Source: Hyphomicrobiales bacterium
Lineage (GTDB): Bacteria > Pseudomonadota > Alphaproteobacteria > Rhizobiales > Xanthobacteraceae
DNA: 44,238 nucleotides
Reading direction: 5' to 3'
Assembly (NCBI GenBank): GCA_013911975.1
Contig: JACESF010000030.1
Span: forward strand, 1-44,238
Below the pieces are notes generated by a model. That model was not told the DNA's origin, ran no database searches, and worked only from the letters and a program-made list of their open reading frames with translations. Below are positions 17,441-26,669 of this stretch, piece after piece. Numbering within the stretch: the first letter of the stretch is position 1; the number at the start of each line of letters is the position of its first letter. The translations under genes were made by a program, and so were the position numbers.

Positions 17441-18736
17441 ATGGACGGGCGGCCGCAGACGGGCTTCTGCCGCGACTGCCTGGCCGACGCGGGCGCCGGG
17501 CCGCGCTGCACGGCTTGCGGCAGCCCCCGCCTGGTCCGCCACCCGCAGGCGGACACGCTCTCCATCGCCCATGTGGATTGCGACGCCTTCTACGCCACCA
17601 TCGAAAAGCGCGACGACCCGCGCCTGCGGGACGTGCCCGTCATCATCGGCGGCGGGGTGCGGGGCGTGGTCTCCACCGCCTGCTATATCGCGCGCATCAA
17701 GGGCGTGCGCTCCGCCATGCCCATGTTCAAGGCCCGCGCGCTCTGCCCGGAGGCGGTCATCGTCAAGCCCAACATGCGCAAATATGCGGAGGTGGGCCGG
17801 GAGGTGCGCGCCCGGATGCAGGCGCTGACGCCCCTGGTGGAGCCGCTCTCCATCGACGAGGCCTTCCTCGACCTCTCCGGCACCGAGCGGCTGCATGGCC
17901 TCTCCCCGGGCCGCTGCCTCGCCCGCTTCGCCGCCGAAGTGGAGCGGGAGATCGGCATCACCGTCTCGGTCGGCCTCGCCGCCAACAAGTTCCTCGCCAA
18001 GACGGCCTCCGAGTTGGACAAGCCGCGCGGTTTCTCCGTGCTCGGGCAGGAGGAGGCCGCCGCCTTCCTCGCGGAGCGGCCCGTCACCTTCATCTGGGGC
18101 GTCGGACCCGCTTTCGGGGCCCGGCTCGCCAAGGATGGCTACCACCGCATCGCCGACCTCCAGAATGCCGGCGAGAGCGACCTTGCCCGACGCTACGGGG
18201 CGGAGGGCATGCGCCTCTGGCGGCTGGCGCGCGGCATCGACACGCGTCGCGTGAACCCCGAGCGGGAGGCCAAGAGCGTGTCCGCAGAGACCACGTTCGA
18301 CACCGACATCCGCGACCTTCGCCCGCTGGAACAGGCGCTCTATGCCCTGGCCGAGGAAGTGAGCGGGCGGCTGCGGCGCAAGGGCATCGCCGGGCGCAGC
18401 GTGACTTTGAAGCTGAAGACGCAGGATTTCCGTACCCGCACGCGGGCGCGCACCCTGGAGGATCCCACCCAGCTCGCCGGGCGCATCTACGAGGCGGCCC
18501 ACGACCTGCTGGTCCGGGAGGCGGACGGGACGTTCTTCCGCCTCGTGGGGGTGGGCGTCTCCGATCTCGGCGATGCCGCCGATGCCGACCGGGCGGACCT
18601 GCTGGACACCCGCACGCCCCGGCTCAAGGCGACGGAACAGGCCATGGAGGCGCTGCGCGCCAAGTTCGGCGACGGCGCGGTGGCGCGCGGCATCCTGCTG
18701 GGCACGGGAAAGAGGGGCCGTCCGGCGCGCGAGTGA
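17441..18736 (+). CDS. dinB: DNA polymerase IV (Y family) with N-terminal zinc ribbon
   Basis: 431 residues. A short N-terminal extension (about 1-35) has two CxxC pairs (C10/C13 and C23/C26), a likely zinc ribbon absent from E. coli DinB. The Y-family catalytic core follows: HVDCDAFYATIEKRD, with Y in the steric-gate position; ACYIARIKGVRSAMPMFKA; SIDEAFLDLSG with the catalytic acidic pair; and GLAANKFLAKTASELDKPRG. The little-finger domain spans about 290-400. The enzyme performs error-prone translesion synthesis. The start is set by the adjacent DUF3572 stop and by inclusion of the Cys pairs. A LexA-type operator is not visible, since any promoter would lie upstream of DUF3572. Confidence 0.92.
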   Translation: MDGRPQTGFCRDCLADAGAGPRCTACGSPRLVRHPQADTLSIAHVDCDAFYATIEKRDDPRLRDVPVIIGGGVRGVVSTACYIARIKGVRSAMPMFKARALCPEAVIVKPNMRKYAEVGREVRARMQALTPLVEPLSIDEAFLDLSGTERLHGLSPGRCLARFAAEVEREIGITVSVGLAANKFLAKTASELDKPRGFSVLGQEEAAAFLAERPVTFIWGVGPAFGARLAKDGYHRIADLQNAGESDLARRYGAEGMRLWRLARGIDTRRVNPEREAKSVSAETTFDTDIRDLRPLEQALYALAEEVSGRLRRKGIAGRSVTLKLKTQDFRTRTRARTLEDPTQLAGRIYEAAHDLLVREADGTFFRLVGVGVSDLGDAADADRADLLDTRTPRLKATEQAMEALRAKFGDGAVARGILLGTGKRGRPARE

Positions 18737-19044
18737 GGGATTTTGCAGTGGGACGCGGACATCGCGCGTTCCCCGTCCTGACATCACGGCCGAGGAAAAA
18801 CCGTCATGGCCGGGCTTGTCCCGGCCATCCAGGGGGCGCTGCCTTGTGGTGACAAACGGGTGGGCGTGGATGCCCGGGACAAGCCCGGGCATGACCGGTG
18901 TGAAGGATCGAGATCGCCGGGTCCTTGAAGGGCGATCCGCCTTAAACCCGCGCGCCCGCGTGCGGGGAACGGGAAACGAAGCGTGGCCCGGCGGCAGGGC
19001 ACATGCCGGTTATCCCCGGCAGCGATGGAAGCGCGCGAAGGCCC
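18737..19044. other. Convergent intergenic region with REP-like repeats
   Basis: This 308-base gap lies between the ends of dinB (plus) and recJ (minus). Apart from the palindromic repeat pair at 18803-18895 I see no gene. No hairpin with a T tract is evident for either gene. The repeats may serve as the transcription-ending or mRNA-protecting structure. Confidence 0.6.
18803..18895. repeat. Inverted pair of REP-like 29-bp palindromic elements
   Basis: Unit A is 18803-18831. Unit B is 18867-18895 in inverted orientation, after a 35-base spacer. Each unit folds into a 9-bp perfect stem with a 5-base loop. A has ATGGCCGGG/CCCGGCCAT; B read on the minus strand has ATGCCCGGG/CCCGGGCAT. B reverse-complemented matches A at 27 of 29 positions, and the two differences fall on opposite sides of the same stem base pair. 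The layout resembles REP/BIME-type extragenic palindromes. Confidence 0.82.
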
Positions 19045-20844
19045 CTACCCGTTCGGCTCGGCCATGTCCCGCACGCGTACCGACACCTTCGTCTCGCCCT
19101 GCCAGTGGTCGAGGTCGAGCGTTCCCGCGAGGTGGATCATGCGCCCGCGCGATCCCAGCAGCGCCCGGCCGAGCGGCTCGTCGGCGCAGCGGAAGGCGAG
19201 GATCTTGAGGGCGGTGCCGTCATTGGACATGAGCCGCCCGCGCACATGCCCGGTCCCGAATGCCTCCACATAGGCGAGCTTGTGGTTGGGGAAGGCGAAG
19301 ACGGGCTCCGGGTTGCCCGCCCCGAAGGGACCGGCCTTCGCCACCTGCTCCACCAGCGCCACGGTGGCGCCGCCCGCCGTCAGGGCGCCGTCCACCGAAA
19401 GGCTGCGATCCGCCCGCGCCTTCGTGACCGCATCCGCCAGCGTGTCCTCAAGATAGGCCCGCAGCGCGCCGAGCTGGCCGCGTTCCACCGTCAGGCCCGC
19501 AGCCATGGCGTGCCCGCCGCCCTTTTTGAGCAATCCCCTGTCCACCGCGCCATGGACGGCGCGGCCCACATCGACGCCGGGAATGGAGCGGGCAGAGCCC
19601 GTGCCGGTCTCGCCGTTGAAGGCGATGGCGAAGGCCGGGCGGTTGAAGCGCTCCTTGAGGCGGGCGGCGACGAGGCCCACCACGCCCGGATGCCAGCCGT
19701 CGCCCGTGACCACCACGGTGGCCCCCGCATCCTCCAGCCCCACGGCGGCGAGCGCCTCGCCCTCCGCCGCCGCGAGGATGGCACGCTCCACCTCCTGGCG
19801 CTCGGTATTGAGGCGGTCCAGCTCGGCGGAGATGCGCTTGGCCTCCACCGGGTCATCGGTGAGCATGAGGCGGGCGCCGAGCGCGGCGTCGCCGATGCGC
19901 CCGCCGGCATTGATGCGCGGCCCCAGCAGGAAGCCGAGATGCCAGGGGCGCGGCGGGCCGTCGAGCCGGGCCACGTCCATGAGGGCCGTCAGCCCCAGCC
20001 GCTGGCGGCGACGCAGGGCGATGAGCCCCTTGGCGACGAAGGCCCGGTTGAGCCCGCGCAGCGGCACCACGTCCGCCACCGTGCCCAGGGCGACGAGATC
20101 GAGGCTCTGGAGCAGGTCCGGCGCCGGCCGATCCGTCCAGTGGCCGAGGTCCCTCAGGCGGCGCGACAGCGCCACCAGGGTCATGAAGACGACGCCCGCC
20201 GCGCACAAATGGCCAAGGCCGGACAGGTCGTCGGCGCGGTTCGGGTTCACCACGGCGACGGCGTCCGGCAGGTGCTCGCCCGCCTGGTGATGGTCCAGCA
20301 CCACCACGTCCACGCCCATGGCCTTGGCGGCGGCCAGGGTCTCCAGGCTCGTGGTGCCGCAATCCACCGTGACGAGCAGGCTCACGCCCTTCGCCGCCAA
20401 TTGCTCGATGGCGCCCACATTGGGGCCGTAGCCCTCGAAGATGCGGTCCGGGATATGGAACAGGGGATCGAGCCCCGCCGCCCGCAGGAAGCCGACGAGA
20501 AGCGCCGTGGAGGTGGCCCCGTCCACGTCATAGTCGCCGAACACCGCCACACGCTCGCCGCTGCGCACCGCCTGGGCGATGCGCTCCACGCCGTCCGCCA
20601 TCCCGGTGAGGACCAGGGGATCGGGCAGGAGCGCGCGGATGGAGGGGTCGAGATAGGCGGGGACATCCTCGAGTGGCACGCCCCGCGCGGCGAGCACGCG
20701 GGCCAGGATGTCCGGGACATTGTGGCGCTGGGCGATGGCGAGCGCGGCCTGGGAGGCGCGCGCGTCGAGCCGGTCGCTCCAGCTCCGCCCGGTGGCGGAC
20801 GCGGAGACGCCGAGGAAAAAGCGATTCGGAGAATGCACGTTCAC
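19045..20844 (-). CDS. recJ: Single-stranded-DNA-specific exonuclease RecJ
   Basis: 599 residues. The DHH phosphoesterase domain carries motif I FGDYDVDGATS (about 98-108), VTVDCGTTS, and the name-giving DHH in VVVLDHHQAG. A DHHA1 domain follows with the GGHAMAAGLTV motif (about 440-452), and a C-terminal OB-fold region ends the protein. RecJ degrades single-stranded DNA 5' to 3' in recombination and mismatch or base-excision repair. The start is GTG, in frame with MNVHSPNRFFLGVSASATGRSW, a usual N-terminus. It lies 40 bases after glpX at the end of the alaC-hom-glpX-recJ set. No missing motif is seen. Confidence 0.95.
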   Translation of the reverse strand: MNVHSPNRFFLGVSASATGRSWSDRLDARASQAALAIAQRHNVPDILARVLAARGVPLEDVPAYLDPSIRALLPDPLVLTGMADGVERIAQAVRSGERVAVFGDYDVDGATSTALLVGFLRAAGLDPLFHIPDRIFEGYGPNVGAIEQLAAKGVSLLVTVDCGTTSLETLAAAKAMGVDVVVLDHHQAGEHLPDAVAVVNPNRADDLSGLGHLCAAGVVFMTLVALSRRLRDLGHWTDRPAPDLLQSLDLVALGTVADVVPLRGLNRAFVAKGLIALRRRQRLGLTALMDVARLDGPPRPWHLGFLLGPRINAGGRIGDAALGARLMLTDDPVEAKRISAELDRLNTERQEVERAILAAAEGEALAAVGLEDAGATVVVTGDGWHPGVVGLVAARLKERFNRPAFAIAFNGETGTGSARSIPGVDVGRAVHGAVDRGLLKKGGGHAMAAGLTVERGQLGALRAYLEDTLADAVTKARADRSLSVDGALTAGGATVALVEQVAKAGPFGAGNPEPVFAFPNHKLAYVEAFGTGHVRGRLMSNDGTALKILAFRCADEPLGRALLGSRGRMIHLAGTLDLDHWQGETKVSVRVRDMAEPNG

Positions 20845-20884
20845 GGCCGCATGAAGCCAGACGCAGGGGGCGCCGTCGAGATCG

Positions 20885-21868
20885 TCACTCGGAGATGAAG
20901 CGCCCGAGGTCCCGGTGGGTGGTCGCGATGCGCCGCACCGTGCCGGTGGCGGCCCGCATGAGAAGGGTATCGGTCTCCACCCCGTCCCGCATCAGGCGGA
21001 CGCCGGTGAGGAGCGGGCTGTCGGTGACGCCGGTGATAGACATGAGGCAGTCACCCCGCACCATGTCCGCGAGCCCGTAGATCTTAGAGGGATCCGTGAT
21101 GCCCAGCGCCTTGGCCTGCTTGCGCTTGGCGTCGGTATCGAGGACGAGGCGTCCCTCCATCTGGCCGCCGAGGCAGCGCAGCGCCGCCGCCGCCAGCACG
21201 CCTTCCGCGGCGCCGCCGATGCCGAGATAGATGTCGACCCCGCTCACCTGCGGGCTGGTGGTGTGGATGATGCCCGCCACGTCGCCGTCGGTGATCAGCT
21301 TCACGGAGGCGCCGGTGGCGCGGATCGCCTCGATGAGCCGCCCGTGGCGCGGGCGGTCCAGCACCAGCGCCGTGATGTCCGAGGCGGGCACGCCCCGCGC
21401 CGCCGCCAGGGCCTGGATATTGGCTTCCGGCGTCGCGGAGAGGGAGATGGTCCCCGGCGGATAGCCGGGGCCGATGGCCACCTTCTCCATGTAGACGGCG
21501 GGAACCTTAAGCAGGGAGCCGGGCTCGGCCATGACGATGACGGAGATGGAGCCCGCCATGTTCTTGGCGCACAGCGTGGTGCCCTCGAGGGCATCGACCG
21601 CGATGTCCACCTCGATGCCGCCGACGCCCACCGTCTCGCCCACATGCAGGCGCTCGGCATCCCCCTGCCCGCCTTCGCCGATGACGATGCAGCCGGAGAG
21701 AACCGCCCGCAGCAGGTCGCGATGGGCGCCCTGGATGGCGGCTTCGTCGGCCGCCGGCTCGTCGCCCCGGCCGCGCCAGCGCGCAGCGGCCACGGCCGCG
21801 CGCTCGGTCACGCTCACCGCGTCGATGGCGAGGCGGCGGTCGAGCACAGGCGCGGGGCGGGTCTCCAT
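20885..21868 (-). CDS. glpX: Class II fructose-1,6-bisphosphatase (GlpX)
   Basis: 327 residues. Family signatures are a metal-binding EGGQGDAERL-type region (VIGEGGQGDA), DALEGTTLCAKNMAGSISV with the catalytic D-x-x-x-x-T region, and DRPRHGRLIEAIRATGA. The strand GVDIYLGIGGAAEGVLAAAAL is also typical. It hydrolyses fructose-1,6-bisphosphate in gluconeogenesis, and in autotrophs class II enzymes may also act in the Calvin cycle. The ATG lies three bases past the hom stop, so translation is probably coupled. The hom-glpX-recJ order is a familiar alphaproteobacterial arrangement. Length is normal. Confidence 0.95.
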   Translation of the reverse strand: METRPAPVLDRRLAIDAVSVTERAAVAAARWRGRGDEPAADEAAIQGAHRDLLRAVLSGCIVIGEGGQGDAERLHVGETVGVGGIEVDIAVDALEGTTLCAKNMAGSISVIVMAEPGSLLKVPAVYMEKVAIGPGYPPGTISLSATPEANIQALAAARGVPASDITALVLDRPRHGRLIEAIRATGASVKLITDGDVAGIIHTTSPQVSGVDIYLGIGGAAEGVLAAAALRCLGGQMEGRLVLDTDAKRKQAKALGITDPSKIYGLADMVRGDCLMSITGVTDSPLLTGVRLMRDGVETDTLLMRAATGTVRRIATTHRDLGRFISE

Positions 21869-21871
21869 CGC

Positions 21872-23167
21872 TCAGTCCTTTTCGATGCGGATGACCTGGG
21901 GCTGGGAGGCGAGCACGCCGTCGGCGTCGATGGCGGCCACGGCGCGGCGCACGGCCGCTTCGGTGGTGGCGTAGGTGATGAGGATCACCGTGGCCGGCTG
22001 GTCGTTCCGGCTCCGCTCGGGGCGGCGCTGGACGATGGATTCCAGCGAGATGCCCTCGTCCGCCATGCGACGGGCGATGGTGGCGGCTGTGCCCGGCTTG
22101 TTCACGGCGGCGAGGCGGATGTAGTAGCCGCCTTCATGGTGCTGCATGGGCGCCCGCTCGGCGGCGGCCAGCGCCGAGACCGGGGCGCCGAACGCGAAGC
22201 CGCCACTGCCGCCCGCGAGATCCGCAAGGTCGCCCACCACGGCCGAGGCGGTGGCGTCGCCGCCCGCGCCGGGGCCGACCAGGGTCAGCGCCACCGCGTC
22301 GCCGTCCACCGCCACGGCATTGGTGACGCCGGAGACCTGGGCGATGGGCCAGTGCTTGGGCACCATGGTGGGGTGCACGCGCTGCTCGACGCCCTCGTCC
22401 GTGCGCACCGCCACGCCCAGCAGCTTCACCTTGTAGCCGAGGTCGTCGGCCGCCTCGAGATCGGCCAGCGTCAGGGAGCGGATGCCTTCCACATAGATGG
22501 CGTCCGCATCCACCTTGGTGCCGAAGGCGAGGCTGGTGAGGATGGAAAGCTTGTGCGCGGTGTCGAACCCGTCGATGTCGAAGGTCGGATCGGCCTCCGC
22601 ATAGCCGAGCCGCTGGGCGTCCGCGAGGCAGGCGTCGAACGAGAGCTTCTCGTCCGCCATGCGGGTGAGGATGTAGTTGCAGGTGCCGTTCAGGATGCCC
22701 GAGACGCGGGAGATGCGGTTGCCCGCCAGCGCCTCGCGCAGCGTCTTGACGATGGGGATGCCCCCGGCCACGGCCGCCTCGAAGCGCAGGGACGCGCCCC
22801 GCGTCTCGCTGATGGCCGCCAGCTCGACGCCGTGCTTGGCGAGCAGCGCCTTGTTGGCGGTGACGACGGGCTTGCCCGCTTCGAGCGCGGCAGCGACCGC
22901 GGCCTTCGCCGGATCGCCGTCGCCACCCATCAGCTCCACGAACGCGTCGATGCCGGGATCGCGCGCCAGCGCCACCGGATCGTCGAACCAGCGCACGCCG
23001 GACAGGTCGATGCCCCGGTCCCGGCTGCGGTCACGCGCGGCGACGGCCACCAGCTTGATGGTGCAGCCGGTACGGGCGGCGATGAATGCCGCCTGCCGTT
23101 CCAGCATCCGGACCACGCCGGCCCCGACCGTTCCGAGGCCAGCCAGCCCAACTTTCATTTCACGCAT
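21872..23167 (-). CDS. hom: Homoserine dehydrogenase
   Basis: 431 residues. A Rossmann domain (VGLAGLGTVGAGVVRML) is followed by the catalytic domain with GKPVVTANKALLAKHG, GILNGTCNYILTRM, YAEADPTFDIDGFDTAHKL and a C-terminal ACT domain (about 350-431) that usually binds threonine for feedback control. It reduces aspartate semialdehyde to homoserine for threonine and methionine synthesis. Two starts are possible, 23167 (MREMKVGLAG) and 23158 (MKVGLAG); neither has a strong ribosome site. The gene begins 21 bases after alaC and ends three bases before glpX. Confidence 0.95.
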   Translation of the reverse strand: MREMKVGLAGLGTVGAGVVRMLERQAAFIAARTGCTIKLVAVAARDRSRDRGIDLSGVRWFDDPVALARDPGIDAFVELMGGDGDPAKAAVAAALEAGKPVVTANKALLAKHGVELAAISETRGASLRFEAAVAGGIPIVKTLREALAGNRISRVSGILNGTCNYILTRMADEKLSFDACLADAQRLGYAEADPTFDIDGFDTAHKLSILTSLAFGTKVDADAIYVEGIRSLTLADLEAADDLGYKVKLLGVAVRTDEGVEQRVHPTMVPKHWPIAQVSGVTNAVAVDGDAVALTLVGPGAGGDATASAVVGDLADLAGGSGGFAFGAPVSALAAAERAPMQHHEGGYYIRLAAVNKPGTAATIARRMADEGISLESIVQRRPERSRNDQPATVILITYATTEAAVRRAVAAIDADGVLASQPQVIRIEKD

Positions 23168-23188
23168 TGTCGAACCGTCAGATTGGGA

Positions 23189-24406
23189 TCAGCGGGCGGC
23201 GCTCAGGGGAACCACATTGTGGAGCGTGGTGCCGGCCGTGTCGAAGAAGCGGCGGATATTCCGCGCCGCCTGTCGGATGCGCTGCTCGTTCTCGACCACG
23301 GCGATGCGGACATAGTCGTCGCCGTGCTCGCCGAAGCCGACGCCCGGCGCCACGGCCACTTCCGCCTTCTCGATGAGCAGCTTGGAGAATTCCACGCTGC
23401 CCATCTCCCGGTAGGGCTCCGGGATGGGCGCCCAGGCGAACATGGAGGCGCTGGGAACCGGAATGGTCCAGCCCGCGCGGCTGAAGCTGTCCACCATGGC
23501 GTCGCGGCGGCGCTTATAGGTCTCGCGCATCTCGCCGATATAGTCCTGCGGGCCGTTGAGCGCGGCGGTCGCCGCCACCTGGATGGGCGTGTAGGCGCCG
23601 TAATCCAGATAGGACTTCACCCGAGAGAGGGCCGCGATCAGCCGCTCGTTACCCACCGCGAAGCCCATGCGCCAGCCGGCCATGGAGAAGGTCTTCGACA
23701 TGGAGGTGAACTCCACCGTCACGTCCATGGCGCCGGGCACCTCGAGGACGGAGGGCGGCGGGTTGCCGTCGAAATAGAGTTCCGCATAGGCGAGGTCGGA
23801 CAGGATGATGAGGTCGTTCTTCTTCGCGAAGGCGACCACGTCCTTGTAGAAATCCAGGCTCGCCACGGTCGCCGTGGGATTGGACGGATAGCACAGCACC
23901 ACCGCGATTGGCTTTGGGATGGAGTGCTGGACCGCCCGCTCCATGGCATGGAAGAAGCCCGGCCCCGGCTCCACCGGCACGGAGCGGATGACGCCGCCCG
24001 CCATGAGGAAGCCGAAGGCGTGGATGGGATAGGAGGGATTGGGGGTCAGGATCACGTCGCCGGGCGCCGTGATGGCCTGCGCCATGTTGGCGAAGCCCTC
24101 CTTCGAGCCGAGCGTCGCGACGATCTGCGTGTCGGGATTGAGCTTCACGCCGAAGCGGCGCTCATAATAGCCCGCCTGGGCGCGGCGCAGGCCGGTGATG
24201 CCCTTGGACGCGGAATAGCGGTCGGTCCGCGGACGGCCGATCGTGTCCTTCAGCTTCTCGATCACATGCGCGGGCGCTTCGAGGTCGGGATTGCCCATGC
24301 CGAGGTCGATGATGTCCACCCCGGCGTTGCGGGCGGCGGCCTTCACGCGGTTCACCTGCTCGAATACATAGGGCGGCAGCCGGCGAATACGGTGAAAATC
24401 GGTCAT
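23189..24406 (-). CDS. alaC: AlaC-type alanine aminotransferase (class I/II)
   Basis: 405 residues, fold-type I PLP aminotransferase. The beginning FHRIRRLPPYVFEQVNRVK closely follows the AlaC/YfdZ pattern, with IIDLGMGNPD, YSASKGITGLRRA, LTPNPSYPIHAFG, CYPSNPTATVA and the PLP lysine in SMSKTFSMAGWRMGF. AlaC makes alanine from pyruvate and glutamate. Relatives are often labelled LL-diaminopimelate aminotransferase, but the PPYVF start argues for AlaC. It is the first gene of the set leading into hom, so its product may serve aspartate-family or alanine synthesis in step with it. The ribosome site is weak. A 200-base gap separates it from folD upstream. Confidence 0.9.
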   Translation of the reverse strand: MTDFHRIRRLPPYVFEQVNRVKAAARNAGVDIIDLGMGNPDLEAPAHVIEKLKDTIGRPRTDRYSASKGITGLRRAQAGYYERRFGVKLNPDTQIVATLGSKEGFANMAQAITAPGDVILTPNPSYPIHAFGFLMAGGVIRSVPVEPGPGFFHAMERAVQHSIPKPIAVVLCYPSNPTATVASLDFYKDVVAFAKKNDLIILSDLAYAELYFDGNPPPSVLEVPGAMDVTVEFTSMSKTFSMAGWRMGFAVGNERLIAALSRVKSYLDYGAYTPIQVAATAALNGPQDYIGEMRETYKRRRDAMVDSFSRAGWTIPVPSASMFAWAPIPEPYREMGSVEFSKLLIEKAEVAVAPGVGFGEHGDDYVRIAVVENEQRIRQAARNIRRFFDTAGTTLHNVVPLSAAR

Positions 24407-24606
24407 CTCACTCGAGCTCCAATGGCCGCGTCTTTTCCTCCCGCGCGGCGAACGGGCTTTCTAGATCGCCGCCGCCCCGCTTCAAAGCGTTTTCGTATTG
24501 AGGCGGCGGTCGGCTGGGGCGCACCCTTTGGAAGAGCGCGCCAGAGCTTACACTAGCCGCGGGCGGTGAACGAAAAATTCACGCGGCCGTCATCCCGCGC
24601 GGCGAA

Positions 24607-25479
24607 TCACGCGAGGCCCGCCTGGCGCTTGGCGGCGGTCAGCGTGTTCTGGAGCAGGCAGGCGATGGTCATGGGCCCGACCCCGCCCGGGACGGGGGTG
24701 ATGCGCCCGGCGATGCCCTGCGCTTCCGCGAACGCCACGTCGCCCACGAGGCGCGTGCCGCCGTCCGGCTTGGCGATGCGGTTGATGCCCACGTCGATCA
24801 CCGTGGCGCCGGGCTTGATCCAGTCGCCGCGCACCATTTCGGGCCGTCCCACCGCGGCCACCAGGATGTCGGCGGTGCGGCACTCGCCGGGCAGGTCGCG
24901 GGTACGCGAATGGGCGATGGTGACGGTGCAGTCCTCCTTCAGGAGAAGCTGCGCGGCGGGCTTGCCCACGATGTTGGAGCGCCCCACCACCACCGCCTTC
25001 AGGCCCGCCAGCGAGCCCAGTTCGCGCTTCAGGAGCATGACGCAGCCGAGCGGCGTGCACGGCACCAGCGCATCGAGCCCCACGGCGAGGCGGCCGGCGT
25101 TCACCACATGGAAGCCGTCCACGTCCTTGGCAGGATCGATGGTGGAGAGCACCTTCATGCTGTCGATATGGGCGGGAAGCGGAAGCTGGACGAGGATGCC
25201 ATGCACGGCAGGATCAGCGTTGAGTCGCTCCACCAGCGCCAGGAGGTCCGCCTCGGCGGTGTCCACCGGCAGCTTGTGCTCGAAGGAGGCCATGCCCGCC
25301 TCCAGGGTCTGGGCGCCCTTGTTGCGCACATAGACCTGGCTCGCGGGATCCTCGCCCACCAGCACCACGGCGAGGCCCGGCGTCAGCCCGCGCGCCTTCA
25401 GGCCAGCGACCTCCTGGGCGATCTCCCGGCGCAGTTCCGCCGCCACGGCCTTACCGTCGATGATCCGTGTCTCGGTCAC
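24607..25479 (-). CDS. folD: Bifunctional methylenetetrahydrofolate dehydrogenase/cyclohydrolase FolD
   Basis: 290 residues. The catalytic lysine region is SQVYVRNKG (about 48-56). [10 protein letters not shown] and [10 protein letters not shown] line the folate site, and [17 protein letters not shown] with the later [10 protein letters not shown] segment form the NADP-binding domain. FolD converts 5,10-methylene-tetrahydrofolate to 10-formyl-tetrahydrofolate in the cytoplasm. The start is GTG with a GGAGG site five bases ahead; the nearby ATG is out of frame. It begins 53 bases after tgt, across an AT-rich gap unusual for this sequence, so it may share the queA-tgt transcript or have its own promoter there. 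Confidence 0.95.
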   Translation of the reverse strand: MTETRIIDGKAVAAELRREIAQEVAGLKARGLTPGLAVVLVGEDPASQVYVRNKGAQTLEAGMASFEHKLPVDTAEADLLALVERLNADPAVHGILVQLPLPAHIDSMKVLSTIDPAKDVDGFHVVNAGRLAVGLDALVPCTPLGCVMLLKRELGSLAGLKAVVVGRSNIVGKPAAQLLLKEDCTVTIAHSRTRDLPGECRTADILVAAVGRPEMVRGDWIKPGATVIDVGINRIAKPDGGTRLVGDVAFAEAQGIAGRITPVPGGVGPMTIACLLQNTLTAAKRQAGLA

Positions 25480-25532
25480 GCATGCCTCCGCGCAGGTTCG
25501 GGTCCGATAAGTTTCTTAAAGAGAAAATATTT

Positions 25533-26669
25533 TTATTCAACAGGAGGAATGTCGCCCCGCGCCCATCCCGCCTTGGTCTCGGCGCGATAGGCGTCGTACC
25601 GCCCTTCCGCGATGGCGGCGCGGGCGCCGCGCATGAGGTCCTGGTAGTAATGCAGGTTCGCCCAGGAGAGCAGCATGCCCCCCAGCATCTCGCCGCAGCG
25701 GATGAGGTGGTGCAGGTAGGCGCGCGAATAGTCCCGCAGCGCCGGGCAGTCGCTCTCCTCGTCCAGCGGGCGGGGATCGTTCTGGTGGCGCGCATTCTTG
25801 AGGTTGATGCGCCCGAACCGCGTGAAGGCCAGCGCATGGCGGCCCGAGCGGGTGGGCATGACGCAGTCGAACATGTCGATGCCGCGCCCCACCGCCTCGA
25901 TGAGGTCGTCCGGCGTGCCCACGCCCATGAGATAGCGCGGCTTGGTGGTGGGCAGGTGGGGCTCCACGGTCTCGATCATGCGCAGCATGATCTCCTGCGG
26001 CTCGCCCACCGCGAGGCCGCCGATGGAATAGCCGGGGAAGTCCATGTCCGCGAGGGCGCGGGCGGATTCCACGCGCAGCGCCTCCACCGCGCCGCCCTGG
26101 ACGATGCCGAACACCGCCCTGCCCTTCGGCTGCTGCTCGAACGCGCGCTTGGAGCGCTCCGCCCAGCGCAGCGACAGGCGCATGGCGCGGGCGGCTTCCT
26201 CGTCCGTGCAGGGCAGCTTCACGCATTCGTCCAGTTGCATCTGGATGTCCGCGCCCAGCAGGCCCTGGATCTCCATGGCCCGCTCAGGGGTGAGCTGGTG
26301 CATCACCCCGTCGATATGGGAGCGGAAGGTGACGCCGTTCTCGTCCAGCTTGCGCAGCTCGGACAGGGACATGACCTGGAAGCCCCCGGAATCCGTGAGG
26401 ATCGGCCGCTCCCAGCGCATGAATTTGTGCAGTCCACCCAACGCCGCGATGCGCTCGGCGCCGGGACGCAGCATGAGGTGGTAGGTGTTGCCCAGCAGGA
26501 TGTCGGCGCCCGTGGCGCGCACCTGCTCGGGATAGACGCCCTTCACGGTCGCCACCGTGCCCACCGGCATGAAGGCCGGGGTCTGGATGTCGCCGCGCGG
26601 CGTGGAGACGACGCCGGTGCGCGCCGTGCCGTCCGTGGCGTTCAGGCGGAAGGAAAAGCCCTCGCTCAT
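25533..26669 (-). CDS. tgt: tRNA-guanine transglycosylase (Tgt)
   Basis: 378 residues, TIM-barrel. The proton-transfer Asp is in [11 protein letters not shown]. The nucleophile Asp is in [23 protein letters not shown] and GGLAVGEP line the base pocket. The enzyme swaps guanine 34 for preQ1 in GUN-anticodon tRNAs, the first tRNA step of queuosine synthesis. The C-terminal zinc site normally reads CxCxxC plus a distant His, but here the region is [21 protein letters not shown]: one Cys remains and the other two positions are Ser and Leu. ATG 26669 overlaps the queA stop in ATGA. A much longer upstream frame is a shadow of queA. Confidence 0.95.
   Translation of the reverse strand: MSEGFSFRLNATDGTARTGVVSTPRGDIQTPAFMPVGTVATVKGVYPEQVRATGADILLGNTYHLMLRPGAERIAALGGLHKFMRWERPILTDSGGFQVMSLSELRKLDENGVTFRSHIDGVMHQLTPERAMEIQGLLGADIQMQLDECVKLPCTDEEAARAMRLSLRWAERSKRAFEQQPKGRAVFGIVQGGAVEALRVESARALADMDFPGYSIGGLAVGEPQEIMLRMIETVEPHLPTTKPRYLMGVGTPDDLIEAVGRGIDMFDCVMPTRSGRHALAFTRFGRINLKNARHQNDPRPLDEESDCPALRDYSRAYLHHLIRCGEMLGGMLLSWANLHYYQDLMRGARAAIAEGRYDAYRAETKAGWARGDIPPVE

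Noticed and set aside
20915..24556. Very long plus-strand open frame (about 1213 codons) opposite recJ-side genes
   Set aside because: It is the antisense of glpX, hom and alaC; the translation is His/Arg/Gly/Ala-rich with no domain, a usual artefact of high-GC DNA.
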